From Ferruginibacter sp. (lineage in GTDB: Bacteria; Bacteroidota; Bacteroidia; Chitinophagales; Chitinophagaceae): 64,000 nucleotides of DNA. Both the position numbers and the translations under genes were made by a program. Of this stretch, positions 52,957-61,957 are shown piece by piece; within the stretch, counting starts at the first letter, position 1; each line of letters starts with the position of its first letter. The notes beneath the pieces are model-generated. The model was not told the origin of the DNA. It did no database searches and saw only the letters and a program-made list of their open reading frames with translations. The DNA is taken from contig JAEUVU010000007.1 of the NCBI GenBank assembly GCA_016786725.1, positions 372,001 to 436,000 on the forward strand, written 5' to 3'.

Positions 52957-55900
52957 ATGAAAAAATTCTATTCTTATTGTTTTTACCTACTGCTTTTATT
53001 CACTTGCTTTACGGCATCTGCTCAAAATACAGACATACCCGTTCGTTTTGCAGCAGGCAATTTTATCACCGGCAGTAATGTTCAAAAGCAAAGTTTTCAA
53101 AAAGAAAATTTACAGGCTTCTCTCTTCAATAATAATTTTTATGTGCTGGTGCAGTTTGCAACATTGCCATCGCTGCAGGTTCAGAAAAACCTGAGGAATG
53201 CGGGTTGCAATTTGCATAGTTACATACCGGGCAATGCATACCTGGCTACCATCAAAAACAGTTTCAATTTTTCACTTGCATACCAGTCTGGAATTATTTC
53301 CATCAACACCATTCCGGAACTTTATAAAAAAGACAGGGCGTTGACAGATCACAAAGCATTGGCCGATGAATTGATTGCTGTGAGTTATTATCCATCAATG
53401 AGTAAACAAGATGTGATCAGTGAATTGCAAAGAGCCGGCGCATTGGTGCAACCAACTAAATATTCAGAAGCAAATGTGATTTTTATACAGGCTGATATAG
53501 ATAAAGTAAATGCCATTACAGCATTGCCGTTTGTAAGCTATGTGAGCCTGCAATCATTAACCGACAAAGAACTGAATTATAAAAGCATTGGCAAACATGC
53601 CGTAACCAGTTTGCTCTCCCCGCAGGGAAAAAATTTAAGCGGTAAAGGTATTACAGTTGGCGTTGGCGATAATGCCGAAATAACAACAGTAACACTCGAT
53701 TTTACAGGCCGCACTATCAACCGGGTACCGGCACCTTTCAGTTTTCATGGCATACATGTTTCGGGTACCGTGGCAGGGGGTGGTTTGCTTGATGCCAAAC
53801 ACAATGGTATGGCGCCAAGGGCAACCATTGTAAGCCAGTATTTCAGCGATATTATTACAACTGCACCAACTTATGTAACGGACCATAACCTGGTTGTTAC
53901 AAATAATTCGTACACCAATGCCAATGGAGGTTGTGCCGGTAATGGCGCATATGATGTTGTAAGTAATTATGTTGATAAACAAATGGGGGATTACAGAAAA
54001 TTGCTGCACGTATTTGCGGCGGGCAATGATGGAACGCTGACATGCTCACCATACCCGGCAAAATTTGCAACCATTAAGTCGGGGTACCAGGTTGCAAAGA
54101 ATGTATTATCCGTTGGTGCATTGGATACTGTTTACGGAGCAGCTTCCTTTTCAAGCCGGGGGCCTGTAAACGATGGCAGGTTAAAGCCAGAGATCATGGC
54201 ATCGGGGTTCAATACGCTTTCAACCAGGCATAATTTTACTTATGGAACCAGCAGCGGCACCAGTATGGCGTCGCCCATTGTTGCAGGTGCAGCCACTTTG
54301 CTGAATGAACAATATAGAAAATTAAACAGCGGCGCTTTGCCACAGGCAGCTTTAATAAAAGCCCTGTTGTGCAATACGGCTGAAGACCTGGGTAATCCCG
54401 GCCCTGATTTTACTTATGGTTTTGGAAACTTACACGCAAGAATAGCCGCTGAAGCTATTGAAAACAACCGTTTCATTTTAAGTACAGCAACGCCTTCGTT
54501 AAATACTATTACAGTGCCTGCAAATGCAAGGCGTTTAAAAGTGATGTTGTACTGGAACGATACTGCCGCTGCCCCCAATGCAGCAGCGCAATTGATAAAT
54601 GATTTTGATCTTACTGTTGTAGCGCCTGGAAATGTTACACACCTTCCGCTGATATTAAATCCTTCGCCCGGCTTTGTTGACAGTAATGCTGTGGAGGGTG
54701 TTGACAGGATAAATAATATTGAGCAGGTAATAATTGACAGCCCGGTTGCAGGTTCCTACGACATTAATGTAACTGCATTTGCTTTGCCTTATGGCCCGCA
54801 AGAATATGTGGTAACCTACCAGGTTGACACTTTTGGTGTAACAGTTGAATATCCTTTTGGAGGAGAAAAAATTGTGCCGGGTGAGTTGGAAACGATCCGC
54901 TGGAATGCTTATGGCGATGATGCAAATACATTTACGATTGAATATTTTGATGGCAGCTCCTGGAACCTGGTTGATAATAATGTGCCGGCAAACCGGCAGC
55001 ATTATAATTGGACGGTACCGGCAACTGTAAGCAATAATTACAAAATAAAAGTAAGCAGGAACGGTTCTTCTTACAGTGATGAAAGCAATGCTGATTTTAC
55101 TGTGATTGGCCAGCCCGTTGTAACAGCAACCATACCCTGCGACGGATATGCACAATTAGACTGGCCTGCCATCAGCGGTGCAACTTCCTACGATATCTGG
55201 CAACTGAAAGGCGATACGATGGCTATCATCGGCAACACAACCAGCCTTACTTATCTAATTTCAGGATTGAACAGTGCAACTACTTATTGGTTTGGCGTTA
55301 GCGCAAGAAACGGAGCAACGAACGGCAGGAGATCTGTATCAAGATCAGTATTGCCCTCAACCGGGGTTTGCACTTTGGCAATCTTTGATAACAATTTAAA
55401 AGCGGTTTCTGTTGATGCACCCGTAAGCGGCAGGCAGTTTACCTCTTCAGCTTTATCAGCAGCAGAACAAATCAGGTTTACCATAAGAAATCTTGACAAT
55501 GCTGCAACCACGGGATCTTATGACCTGTATTACCAGGTAAATGGCGGAGCAACCATTATGGAAACCAGCGCTGTTGCCATAGCTGCACTGGCTACCCGGC
55601 AATATACATTTACCACCACCACCAATTTTTCTGCACCCGGCACTTATATTATTAAAGCATGGGTTAAAAGAGCCGGAGATATACAGGCTATTGATGATAC
55701 CATTGCAGTAACCATAAAACATTTGCCCAATGTTTTAATCACCTTGCCGGTAACAGATGGCTTTGAAGGTGCACAGGCGAAGGAATACATCACCAATACA
55801 ACCGGCCTTGATGGCATTGACAAAGCCGATTTTAAAACAAATACTACCCGTGGACGGGCCCGGTCATTTGTAAACACAGGCTTTGCATTGAACGGGAGCA

Positions 55901-58230
55901 GGGCAATCACTTTAGATCAGTTTCCGTACAACGCAACACAAACTACCGACAGCCTGTTGATGACCTATAACCTGGGAAATTATACTGGCGGCCAGCAGTT
56001 GCGGTTAGAGTTTTATTATAAAAATCATGGCAACGATAATAACCCCAACAACAAAGTATGGATAAGGGGAGATGATAACAAATCCTGGGTTTTGGCTTAC
56101 GACCTGGTAGCCAACCAGGCTGCACTGGGGCAGTACAAACATGCTGTTATCAATATCAATGATGTGCTGGATACAGTTTTACCTGCACAGCCCATCAGCA
56201 GCAGTTTCCAGGTAAAATTCAGCCAGCAGGGAAATACATCGGCCAACCTGCCTTACCCGATCGTTGACCAGGATGATGGATATACATTTGACGATGTGAG
56301 TATAAAAGAAGTGTCGAATGATATTGCTGTCAACCGTATTATTTCGCCAGCTGTTTCCGGTTGCAATATGGCCGGCAGTCAAACCATTTCAATCGAAATA
56401 AAAAATTACAGCAGTACAACTTTCAGCAATGTGCTGGTATATTATAATGTAAATGGCGGAAGCGATGTGATGGAAACGATACTGTCATTGCCTCCTGGGC
56501 TTTCAACACACAATTTTGCATTGCCCGTAAACCTGTCGGCAGATGCAGATTACAATTTTAATTTCTGGGTATATGAATCAACAGATAATTTCAGGAGCAA
56601 CGATAGTATCTTAAATTATAATTTTCATACCAGCCCTGTCATCAGTACATTCCCCTACCTGGAAGGGTTTGAAAGCGGTACGGCAAACTGGTACAGCAAA
56701 GGGCAAAACAACAGCTGGCAGTGGGGCACACCAACAAAAACTATCATCAATAAAGCTGCTAACGGAACCAAAGCCTGGGTAACCAGTTTAACAGGCAACT
56801 ACAATACCAATGAGGTTTCTTATCTGTATTCACCTTGCTTTAACCTCGCAGGTTTAGTACAACCGGTTTTATCTTTCAGTCATATTTTCAGGATAGAAGA
56901 TGCAACACCTGCTGATTACACCTGGGTAGAATATAGTGTTAACGGTGGTGTTACCTGGAGCCGCCTTGGTACAAACGGCGGCGGTGGTACTAACTGGTAT
57001 AACGATCCAACCGGAAAACATTGGTGGCGGCAATCATTACCAACCTGGCATGTGGCCACCTTTAATATTGCACCAACCAACAGCATTGTGCGTTTCCGAA
57101 TTGTATTTACAAGCGACCTGGGCTACAATCTTGAAGGTGTAGGCATTGATGATATCCATGTATTTGATAAAGCTGCTGTTTATGCCGGCACCACGCTTAC
57201 AGGAATAACACAACCGGTAAGTGGCAGCAACTGGGTGCACTTTAATTCCGGTGCCACGAGAATAGTCTCCATCAATGCAAATGGAAATAACCTGGGAAGT
57301 ACAGCGGTTTCTGTTTACCCGTATTCAGGTACGGTGCGATACCAAAACCGCCAGTATTATCTCAACAGGAATATTGTTATCAGGCCAGCAACAGCGCCGG
57401 CTTCCGATGTTACCGTACGTTTTTATTTTACAGATGCTGAAGCAAAAAGCCTGCTGGCTGCAACCGGTTGTAGCCAGTGCAGCAAGCCTGTGGATCCTTA
57501 TGAACTGGGCGTTACCAAATTCAGCGGCTCTGCTGCACAGGAAAACGGAACACTGGCAGATAATGCAGGTGGCGTGCATTCATTTATCCTGCCTGCAAAT
57601 ACCGAGATCATTCCTTATGATAACGGGTATTATGCCGAGTTTCCGGTAAGCAGTTTCAGCGAATTCTGGTTGAACAACGGAGGTGTGGGTGGAACATTAT
57701 CCTTACCGGTAAACCTGCTGACCTTTGAGGCTGTAAAGCAAACCAAAAAAGTTTTACTGCAGTGGACAACCGACAATGAAATGAATGCGGATAAATATAT
57801 TGTTGAACGAAGTGCTGATGGAATTACTTATACAGCCATAGGATCTGTGATTGCATTCAACACTGCCACCAGGAATAATTACAGCTTTACCGATCTTCAG
57901 CCTTTATCCGGCCTGAACCTGTATCGCTTAAGAATGACGGATAAAGACGGAAGTTTTAAAAACTCCCCCATACGCAAAGTTAATTTTGATAATGCAGGAG
58001 ATGATATATCTGTTTACCCCAACCCGGTTGTACAGGGCAAGCTGTTCATTGCTTCATCATCCAATTGTAATGCTGCCATGCTTTTTGATGCAGCCGGTAA
58101 AACAATTAAAACTTACACATTGAGCGGAAGAAGCAATACGCTAGATATGAGTGGTGTTTCAAAGGGAACTTATCAGCTTAAGATATTTACTGAGAGCTCA
58201 ACCGTTAATCAGAAAATCATTATTCAATAA
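52957..58230 (+). CDS. Secreted S8 subtilisin-like protease with T9SS type A tail
   Basis: A 1757-residue product with signal peptide (YLLLLFTCFTASAQ). An inhibitor-like propeptide (~30-190) precedes the S8 domain. Catalytic residues are readable: Asp in VGVGDNAE (near 237), His in FHGIHVSGTVAGGG (near 265) and Ser in GTSSGTSMASPIVAGA (near 436), plus the oxyanion Asn in TNNSYTN. Beyond ~600 come FNIII-like and jelly-roll domains (PFGGEKIVPGELETIRWNAYG, TYLISGLNSATTYWFGVSA, VLSFSHIFRIEDATPADYTW). The last ~75 residues (VYPNPVVQGKLFIASSSNC ... KGTYQLKIFT ... KIIIQ) are the T9SS type A sorting domain. An extracellular protease, probably for nutrition; monocistronic. Confidence 0.93.
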   Translation: MKKFYSYCFYLLLLFTCFTASAQNTDIPVRFAAGNFITGSNVQKQSFQKENLQASLFNNNFYVLVQFATLPSLQVQKNLRNAGCNLHSYIPGNAYLATIKNSFNFSLAYQSGIISINTIPELYKKDRALTDHKALADELIAVSYYPSMSKQDVISELQRAGALVQPTKYSEANVIFIQADIDKVNAITALPFVSYVSLQSLTDKELNYKSIGKHAVTSLLSPQGKNLSGKGITVGVGDNAEITTVTLDFTGRTINRVPAPFSFHGIHVSGTVAGGGLLDAKHNGMAPRATIVSQYFSDIITTAPTYVTDHNLVVTNNSYTNANGGCAGNGAYDVVSNYVDKQMGDYRKLLHVFAAGNDGTLTCSPYPAKFATIKSGYQVAKNVLSVGALDTVYGAASFSSRGPVNDGRLKPEIMASGFNTLSTRHNFTYGTSSGTSMASPIVAGAATLLNEQYRKLNSGALPQAALIKALLCNTAEDLGNPGPDFTYGFGNLHARIAAEAIENNRFILSTATPSLNTITVPANARRLKVMLYWNDTAAAPNAAAQLINDFDLTVVAPGNVTHLPLILNPSPGFVDSNAVEGVDRINNIEQVIIDSPVAGSYDINVTAFALPYGPQEYVVTYQVDTFGVTVEYPFGGEKIVPGELETIRWNAYGDDANTFTIEYFDGSSWNLVDNNVPANRQHYNWTVPATVSNNYKIKVSRNGSSYSDESNADFTVIGQPVVTATIPCDGYAQLDWPAISGATSYDIWQLKGDTMAIIGNTTSLTYLISGLNSATTYWFGVSARNGATNGRRSVSRSVLPSTGVCTLAIFDNNLKAVSVDAPVSGRQFTSSALSAAEQIRFTIRNLDNAATTGSYDLYYQVNGGATIMETSAVAIAALATRQYTFTTTTNFSAPGTYIIKAWVKRAGDIQAIDDTIAVTIKHLPNVLITLPVTDGFEGAQAKEYITNTTGLDGIDKADFKTNTTRGRARSFVNTGFALNGSRAITLDQFPYNATQTTDSLLMTYNLGNYTGGQQLRLEFYYKNHGNDNNPNNKVWIRGDDNKSWVLAYDLVANQAALGQYKHAVININDVLDTVLPAQPISSSFQVKFSQQGNTSANLPYPIVDQDDGYTFDDVSIKEVSNDIAVNRIISPAVSGCNMAGSQTISIEIKNYSSTTFSNVLVYYNVNGGSDVMETILSLPPGLSTHNFALPVNLSADADYNFNFWVYESTDNFRSNDSILNYNFHTSPVISTFPYLEGFESGTANWYSKGQNNSWQWGTPTKTIINKAANGTKAWVTSLTGNYNTNEVSYLYSPCFNLAGLVQPVLSFSHIFRIEDATPADYTWVEYSVNGGVTWSRLGTNGGGGTNWYNDPTGKHWWRQSLPTWHVATFNIAPTNSIVRFRIVFTSDLGYNLEGVGIDDIHVFDKAAVYAGTTLTGITQPVSGSNWVHFNSGATRIVSINANGNNLGSTAVSVYPYSGTVRYQNRQYYLNRNIVIRPATAPASDVTVRFYFTDAEAKSLLAATGCSQCSKPVDPYELGVTKFSGSAAQENGTLADNAGGVHSFILPANTEIIPYDNGYYAEFPVSSFSEFWLNNGGVGGTLSLPVNLLTFEAVKQTKKVLLQWTTDNEMNADKYIVERSADGITYTAIGSVIAFNTATRNNYSFTDLQPLSGLNLYRLRMTDKDGSFKNSPIRKVNFDNAGDDISVYPNPVVQGKLFIASSSNCNAAMLFDAAGKTIKTYTLSGRSNTLDMSGVSKGTYQLKIFTESSTVNQKIIIQ

Positions 58231-58243
58231 CACACAAATTGTC

Positions 58244-58308
58244 TGTCATGTCGACGAAGGAGACATCTGTTTTTTTAACGGATAGATTTCTCCTTCGTCG
58301 AAATGACA
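58244..58308. repeat. Inverted repeat element, TGTCAT...GACGAAGGAGA type
   Basis: Arms of 20 bases (58244-58263 and 58289-58308) differ at one position and share the core TCGACGAAGGAGA. It lies 14 bases after the subtilisin stop codon and could end its transcript. Very similar short elements are, as I recall, scattered in Chitinophagaceae genomes. Confidence 0.75.
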
Positions 58309-58355
58309 AAAACAGTTTTTATTTATTTCTTTGTAACTTTCCGCAAACGTTAAAA

Positions 58356-59075
58356 ATGGCTTTATTACCGTGGCGCAGGGGCAAAGTTATCCGCATAAAA
58401 AATGAAACCGCAACCACTAAAAGATATTGGATAGAAGTACCGGAGTTGTCTTCCTTCGATTTTATTCCCGGACAGTTTGTAACACTCGACCTTCCCATTC
58501 ACGAAAAAGCAAACAAGCGCCTGCGCAGCTATTCCATAGCTTCCTGGCCCGATGGCACCAATGTGTTTGAACTGGTTATAGTGCTGGATAAAAAGGGTGC
58601 AGGCACGCATTATATGTTTGATGAAGTAAGTGCTGGTACAGAACTTTCTTTTCGTGGTGCACAGGGGATTTTTGTTTTAAAAGAACCGTTGGATAAAGAT
58701 TTGTTCCTGATTTGCACAGGCACCGGCATTGCCCCTTTCCGCAGTATGGTGCATCATATTCACAACAAAAAAATCCCGCACAAAAACATAACATTGATAT
58801 TTGGCTGCCGCACAAAAGATACCATACTGTATTATGAAGAGATGAAGAAACTGGATGAATCAACTGAGAGTTTTACTTACATTCCTGTGCTTTCAAGAGA
58901 AAGCTGGGAAGGCCGTACGGGCTACGTTCACCAGGTATATGAAGAACTATGTAAGGATAAAAAACCTGCTGAATTTATGTTATGTGGCTGGCGTGGGATG
59001 ATTGATCAAGCCAAACAGAAAATTCTTGATATGGGTTATGATGCAAAGGATATTCATATAGAGATATATGGATAG
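58356..59075 (+). CDS. Ferredoxin-NADP reductase-like flavoprotein
   Basis: A 239-residue product. The start at 58356 (MALLPWRRGKVIRIKNETATTKRYW) follows a promoter-like TAACTTTC; an earlier in-frame Met lies inside the inverted repeat at 58244-58308. The FAD domain has FIPGQFVTLDLP and RLRSYSIAS (residues 55-63). The NAD(P) domain has LICTGTGIAPFRSMVHHI, FGCRTKDTILYYEEM and the closing FMLCGWRGMIDQAKQKI. No 2Fe-2S domain is attached, so it needs a separate electron carrier such as ferredoxin. It lies 139 bases upstream of nuoA in the same direction. A link to the nuo complex, which here lacks nuoEFG, is possible but unproven. Confidence 0.88.
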   Translation: MALLPWRRGKVIRIKNETATTKRYWIEVPELSSFDFIPGQFVTLDLPIHEKANKRLRSYSIASWPDGTNVFELVIVLDKKGAGTHYMFDEVSAGTELSFRGAQGIFVLKEPLDKDLFLICTGTGIAPFRSMVHHIHNKKIPHKNITLIFGCRTKDTILYYEEMKKLDESTESFTYIPVLSRESWEGRTGYVHQVYEELCKDKKPAEFMLCGWRGMIDQAKQKILDMGYDAKDIHIEIYG

Positions 59076-59214
59076 GTATTTGGATAAACGGGTGTAAACA
59101 AAAAATGATTTCAATCAGTTGAATATGTGACAAGAACGATAGATAAAGGTTGATTCAAAATACAGTTTTCTTCCTTAACTTGTACCTCTAAAACAAACCA
59201 ACAATAATCTTGCT

Positions 59215-59565
59215 ATGGGTGCTTCTTCCATGATCGTTTTGATAATTGCGGCGCTGGCATTTTCTTCTATTGCAGTAATGATTGCAAGGCTTGTTACAAA
59301 ATATACAAAGAACCCCCAAAAGGGCCAGCCTTACGAATGCGGCATTCCCACCAAAGGAAAAACATGGATACAATTAAATGTAGGATACTATTTATTTGCA
59401 TTGGTGTTTTTAATATTTGATGTGGAACTGATATTTATTTATCCCTGGGCAGTAGTGGCAAAATCAGTTGGATGGATAGCTTTGGTGGAGATCGTGATAT
59501 TCTTTTTTATTTTATTCATTGGTTTTTTATACGCACAGAAAAAAGGTGCGTTGAAGTGGAAGTAG
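59215..59565 (+). CDS. nuoA: NADH-quinone oxidoreductase subunit A
   Basis: A 116-residue membrane protein of complex I with three helices. Diagnostic segments: KGQPYECGIPTKGKTWIQLNVGYYLFALVFLIFDVELIFIYPWAV and the last helix EIVIFFFILFIGFLYAQKKGALKWK. It sits next to the Q-binding cavity. First gene of the nuo cluster. A weak promoter-like TAACTTG lies at 59176-59182. The gap to nuoB (101 bases) holds a palindromic element and no gene. Confidence 0.96.
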   Translation: MGASSMIVLIIAALAFSSIAVMIARLVTKYTKNPQKGQPYECGIPTKGKTWIQLNVGYYLFALVFLIFDVELIFIYPWAVVAKSVGWIALVEIVIFFFILFIGFLYAQKKGALKWK

Positions 59566-59566
59566 C

Positions 59567-59592
59567 CCCCTCAATCCCCCAAGGGGGAAGAA
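59567..59592 (-). repeat. GC-rich palindromic element between nuoA and nuoB
   Basis: CCCCC-AA-GGGGG core (59576-59587) next to GCCCCCTCAAT. Read on the minus strand it is CCCCCTTGGGGG then ATTGAGGGGGC, the same layout as the copy inside nuoB. Confidence 0.6.
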
Positions 59593-59666
59593 AGACAGAG
59601 CCTGATAAATTGAACAGTTTACAGAGAAAGTAAATTTTAAATCTAATAAATTGCAACGCCTGATAA

Positions 59667-60233
59667 ATGAATAACTCCTCAAATAATTCAGAGTCTTCAA
59701 ATCCCCCTTTGGGGGGTGGGGGGGCTTCTTTCCCCGGACAGATACAGGAGATACCGGGTGGTGGTATTGTGCTGAGTAAGCTGGATGATATCATCAACTG
59801 GGCACGCTCTAATTCTTTGTGGCCGCTCACTTTTGCTACCAGTTGCTGTGGCATTGAGTATATGGCTGTTGCCGGTGCCAAATACGATTTTTCAAGATTT
59901 GGTTTTGAAGTGGCACGTGCCTCCCCACGCCAGGCCGATGTGATCATCATTGCCGGTACCATTGTAAATAAAATGGGACCGGTACTAAAGCGCCTGTACG
60001 ATCAGATGGGCGATCCAAAATATGTAATTGCGATGGGTGCATGTGCCATCAGCGGCGGCCCGTTCTTTTATAATACTTATTCAGTGGTTAAAGGTGCCGA
60101 TCATATCATACCGGTTGATGTGTATGTGGCGGGTTGCCCGCCAAGGCCCGAAGCATTGCTTCATGCTTTGATAAGCCTGCAGCAAAAAATAAAAGCCGGT
60201 ATGACGAGAGAACAAATAAAGTCAGGTATATAA
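59667..60233 (+). CDS. nuoB: NADH-quinone oxidoreductase subunit B
   Basis: A 188-residue product carrying the terminal N2 [4Fe-4S] cluster next to the quinone site. Ligands are visible in [26 protein letters not shown] and [37 protein letters not shown] is also typical. The N-terminal 33 residues ([19 protein letters not shown]...) are unusual and include the translation of a palindromic element at 59701-59732. A GTG at 59770 could be the real start, which would leave the element in the leader. The gene lies 6 bases before nuoC. Confidence 0.95.
   Translation: MNNSSNNSESSNPPLGGGGASFPGQIQEIPGGGIVLSKLDDIINWARSNSLWPLTFATSCCGIEYMAVAGAKYDFSRFGFEVARASPRQADVIIIAGTIVNKMGPVLKRLYDQMGDPKYVIAMGACAISGGPFFYNTYSVVKGADHIIPVDVYVAGCPPRPEALLHALISLQQKIKAGMTREQIKSGI
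59701..59732 (+). repeat. GC-rich palindromic element in the nuoB 5' region
   Basis: TCCCCCTTTGGGGGG followed by TGGGGGGGCTTCTTT. Same arrangement as the copies at 52201, 59567 and 60837: a C-run/G-run hairpin, then a second G-run. Encodes [11 protein letters not shown] if nuoB starts at 59667. Confidence 0.65.
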
Positions 60234-60239
60234 TATTGT

Positions 60240-60698
60240 ATGAATAACGAGGATCTGAAAACCAAAATAACCGAACTGCTTCCTGCCGCCACATTTGATG
60301 AGGCCGGTGAATGGCTTAACATCCATGTTGAGCCTGCTGGTTGGTTATCTTTTGCAGAAAAACTCCGCAACGATGATTCCTTATTCTTCGATTATCTTTT
60401 TTGCCTTACCTGTATAGACTGGAAGACGCATCTTACCATGATATATCATCTCAGTTCAACAAAGTATCGCCACAATATTGTTATCAAATCAAAATTAGAT
60501 GCGGCTAAGCCGGAGATAGAATCTGTAAGCAATATCTGGAAAACGGCGGAGTTTCATGAAAGGGAAGTGTATGAAATGTTTGGCGTTAATTTTTTAAATC
60601 ACCCCGACCTGAGGTTATTAATATTACCCGACGGATGGGAAGGAAAGAACCCGATGCGAAAGGATTTTGAGGATCCGGTGAATATGATAAAGTTATAA
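60240..60698 (+). CDS. nuoC: NADH-quinone oxidoreductase subunit C
   Basis: A 152-residue product of the 30-kDa subunit family, part of the peripheral arm. The C-terminal half shows DAAKPEIESVSNIWKTAEFHEREVYEMFGVNFLNHPDLRLLILPDGWEGKNPMRKDF, with the family ERExYDMFGI-like signature. It is not fused to nuoD, unlike nuoCD of Escherichia coli and Bacteroides. The gap to nuoD is 98 bases and holds a palindromic element. Confidence 0.95.
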   Translation: MNNEDLKTKITELLPAATFDEAGEWLNIHVEPAGWLSFAEKLRNDDSLFFDYLFCLTCIDWKTHLTMIYHLSSTKYRHNIVIKSKLDAAKPEIESVSNIWKTAEFHEREVYEMFGVNFLNHPDLRLLILPDGWEGKNPMRKDFEDPVNMIKL

Positions 60699-60701
60699 AA
60701 C

Positions 60702-60752
60702 CCCTCCTTGAACTTCGTTCGTTCCCTGATAGGGAACCCCGGAGGAGAGGGA
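60702..60752. repeat. Palindromic element between nuoC and nuoD
   Basis: CCCCTCC on the left and CCGGAGGAG on the right flank GTTCCCTGATAGGGAAC, itself a perfect GTTCCC/GGGAAC hairpin. Probably a longer variant of the elements in nuoB, nuoD and mfd. Confidence 0.55.
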
Positions 60753-60796
60753 GATGGAGTAGATAAAAGCGAAGATTTTTTTTTATAAACTTTTTA

Positions 60797-61954
60797 ATGT
60801 TTAGGGAAACAGAAATACTTAAAAGTGGTTCACAAGTCCTCCCCGCCGGGGAGGATTCAGGAGGGGCCGGAGATCTTGTGATCAATGTAGGACCACAGCA
60901 TCCTGCAACACATGGTGTATTGCACCTCGTGATCACATTGAATGGGGAGACTATTAAAAAGGTTGAGCCGCATCTTGGTTATATTCATCGCTCTATTGAA
61001 AAAATGTGTGAGAGCTTAACCTACCGCCAGTTCATTTATGTAACCAGCCGTATGGATTATCTCTCAGCTCACATAAATAATCACGCCTGCGCATTATGCG
61101 TTGAAAAAGGAATGCAGATAGAAGTGCCGGAAAGAGCGCAGGTCATCCGGGTTATTATGGATGAGCTTACAAGGATCGCTTCGCATGAATTGTGGTGGGG
61201 TGCTATGGCAATGGATATAGGTGCCTTCACGCCTTTCTTTCATGCATTTAGAGAAAGAGAAAAAATAAATGAGATCATGGAAGAAACCTGTGGTGCAAGG
61301 CTTACCATGAATTACTATGTGCCAGGTGGTTTAATGGCTGAGCTGCATCCAGATTTTCAGAAAAAAGTAAAAGAGTTCATTGCGCTCTTTAAAAGAAAAG
61401 TAGATGAATATGATGAACTGGTTACGGGCAATATCATTTTCATTAACAGGATGAAAGGCATTGGTGTATTACCTAAAGAAGATGCAATTTCTTATGGCTG
61501 CAGCGGCCCTGCAGCAAGAGGCAGCGGGGTAAACTGCGATATCCGGAAATTATATCCTTACGCTGTGTATGATAAAGTGCAGTTTGATGAGATACTGGAA
61601 ACCGATGGTGATTCATTGGCAAGATATATGGTGAGGATACGGGAAATGAAACAGTCGGTACGGATTATTGAACAACTGATTGATAATATTCCTGAAGGCG
61701 ATTTCCAGGCAAAAACAAAAGCCGTATTAAAATTACCCAAAGGAGAATTTTATTCAAGAGTGGAAACAGCAAGAGGAGAGTTGGGAGTATATATTGTGAG
61801 TGAAGGAGGAACAACACCGTACAGGATCAAATTCCGTTCACCGGGATTTTCAAACCTCTCGGCATTGGATCATATGGCAAGAGGAAGTAAACTGGGTGAT
61901 TTAGTTGCAATGATGGGAACACTGGATTTGGTAATACCGGATATAGACAGATAA
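60797..61954 (+). CDS. nuoD: NADH-quinone oxidoreductase subunit D
   Basis: A 385-residue 49-kDa subunit that forms most of the quinone-binding pocket. Typical segments: INVGPQHPATHGVLHLVITLNGE, VEPHLGYIHRSIEKMCE, YVTSRMDYLSAHINNHA, GVLPKEDAISYGCSGPAARGSGV and the end MMGTLDLVIPDIDR. The first ~25 residues include the translation of a palindromic element (60837-60869), inserted just before the conserved INVGPQHP core. A GTG at 60879 could be an alternative start that excludes it. The gene is followed after only 3 bases by nuoH, with no nuoE, nuoF or nuoG in between. Confidence 0.95.
   Translation: MFRETEILKSGSQVLPAGEDSGGAGDLVINVGPQHPATHGVLHLVITLNGETIKKVEPHLGYIHRSIEKMCESLTYRQFIYVTSRMDYLSAHINNHACALCVEKGMQIEVPERAQVIRVIMDELTRIASHELWWGAMAMDIGAFTPFFHAFREREKINEIMEETCGARLTMNYYVPGGLMAELHPDFQKKVKEFIALFKRKVDEYDELVTGNIIFINRMKGIGVLPKEDAISYGCSGPAARGSGVNCDIRKLYPYAVYDKVQFDEILETDGDSLARYMVRIREMKQSVRIIEQLIDNIPEGDFQAKTKAVLKLPKGEFYSRVETARGELGVYIVSEGGTTPYRIKFRSPGFSNLSALDHMARGSKLGDLVAMMGTLDLVIPDIDR
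60837..60869 (+). repeat. GC-rich palindromic element in the nuoD 5' region
   Basis: TCCTCCCC and GGGGAGGA form a perfect 8-bp stem with a GCC loop, followed by TTCAGGAGGGGCC. Same plan as the mfd and nuoB copies. Encodes LPAGEDSGGAG if nuoD starts at 60797. Confidence 0.7.
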
Positions 61955-61957
61955 ATT

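Noticed and set aside
54655..55155. 166-codon open frame opposite the subtilisin gene
   Set aside because: No signal peptide or recognisable motif; the plus strand encodes a long, coherent secreted protease.
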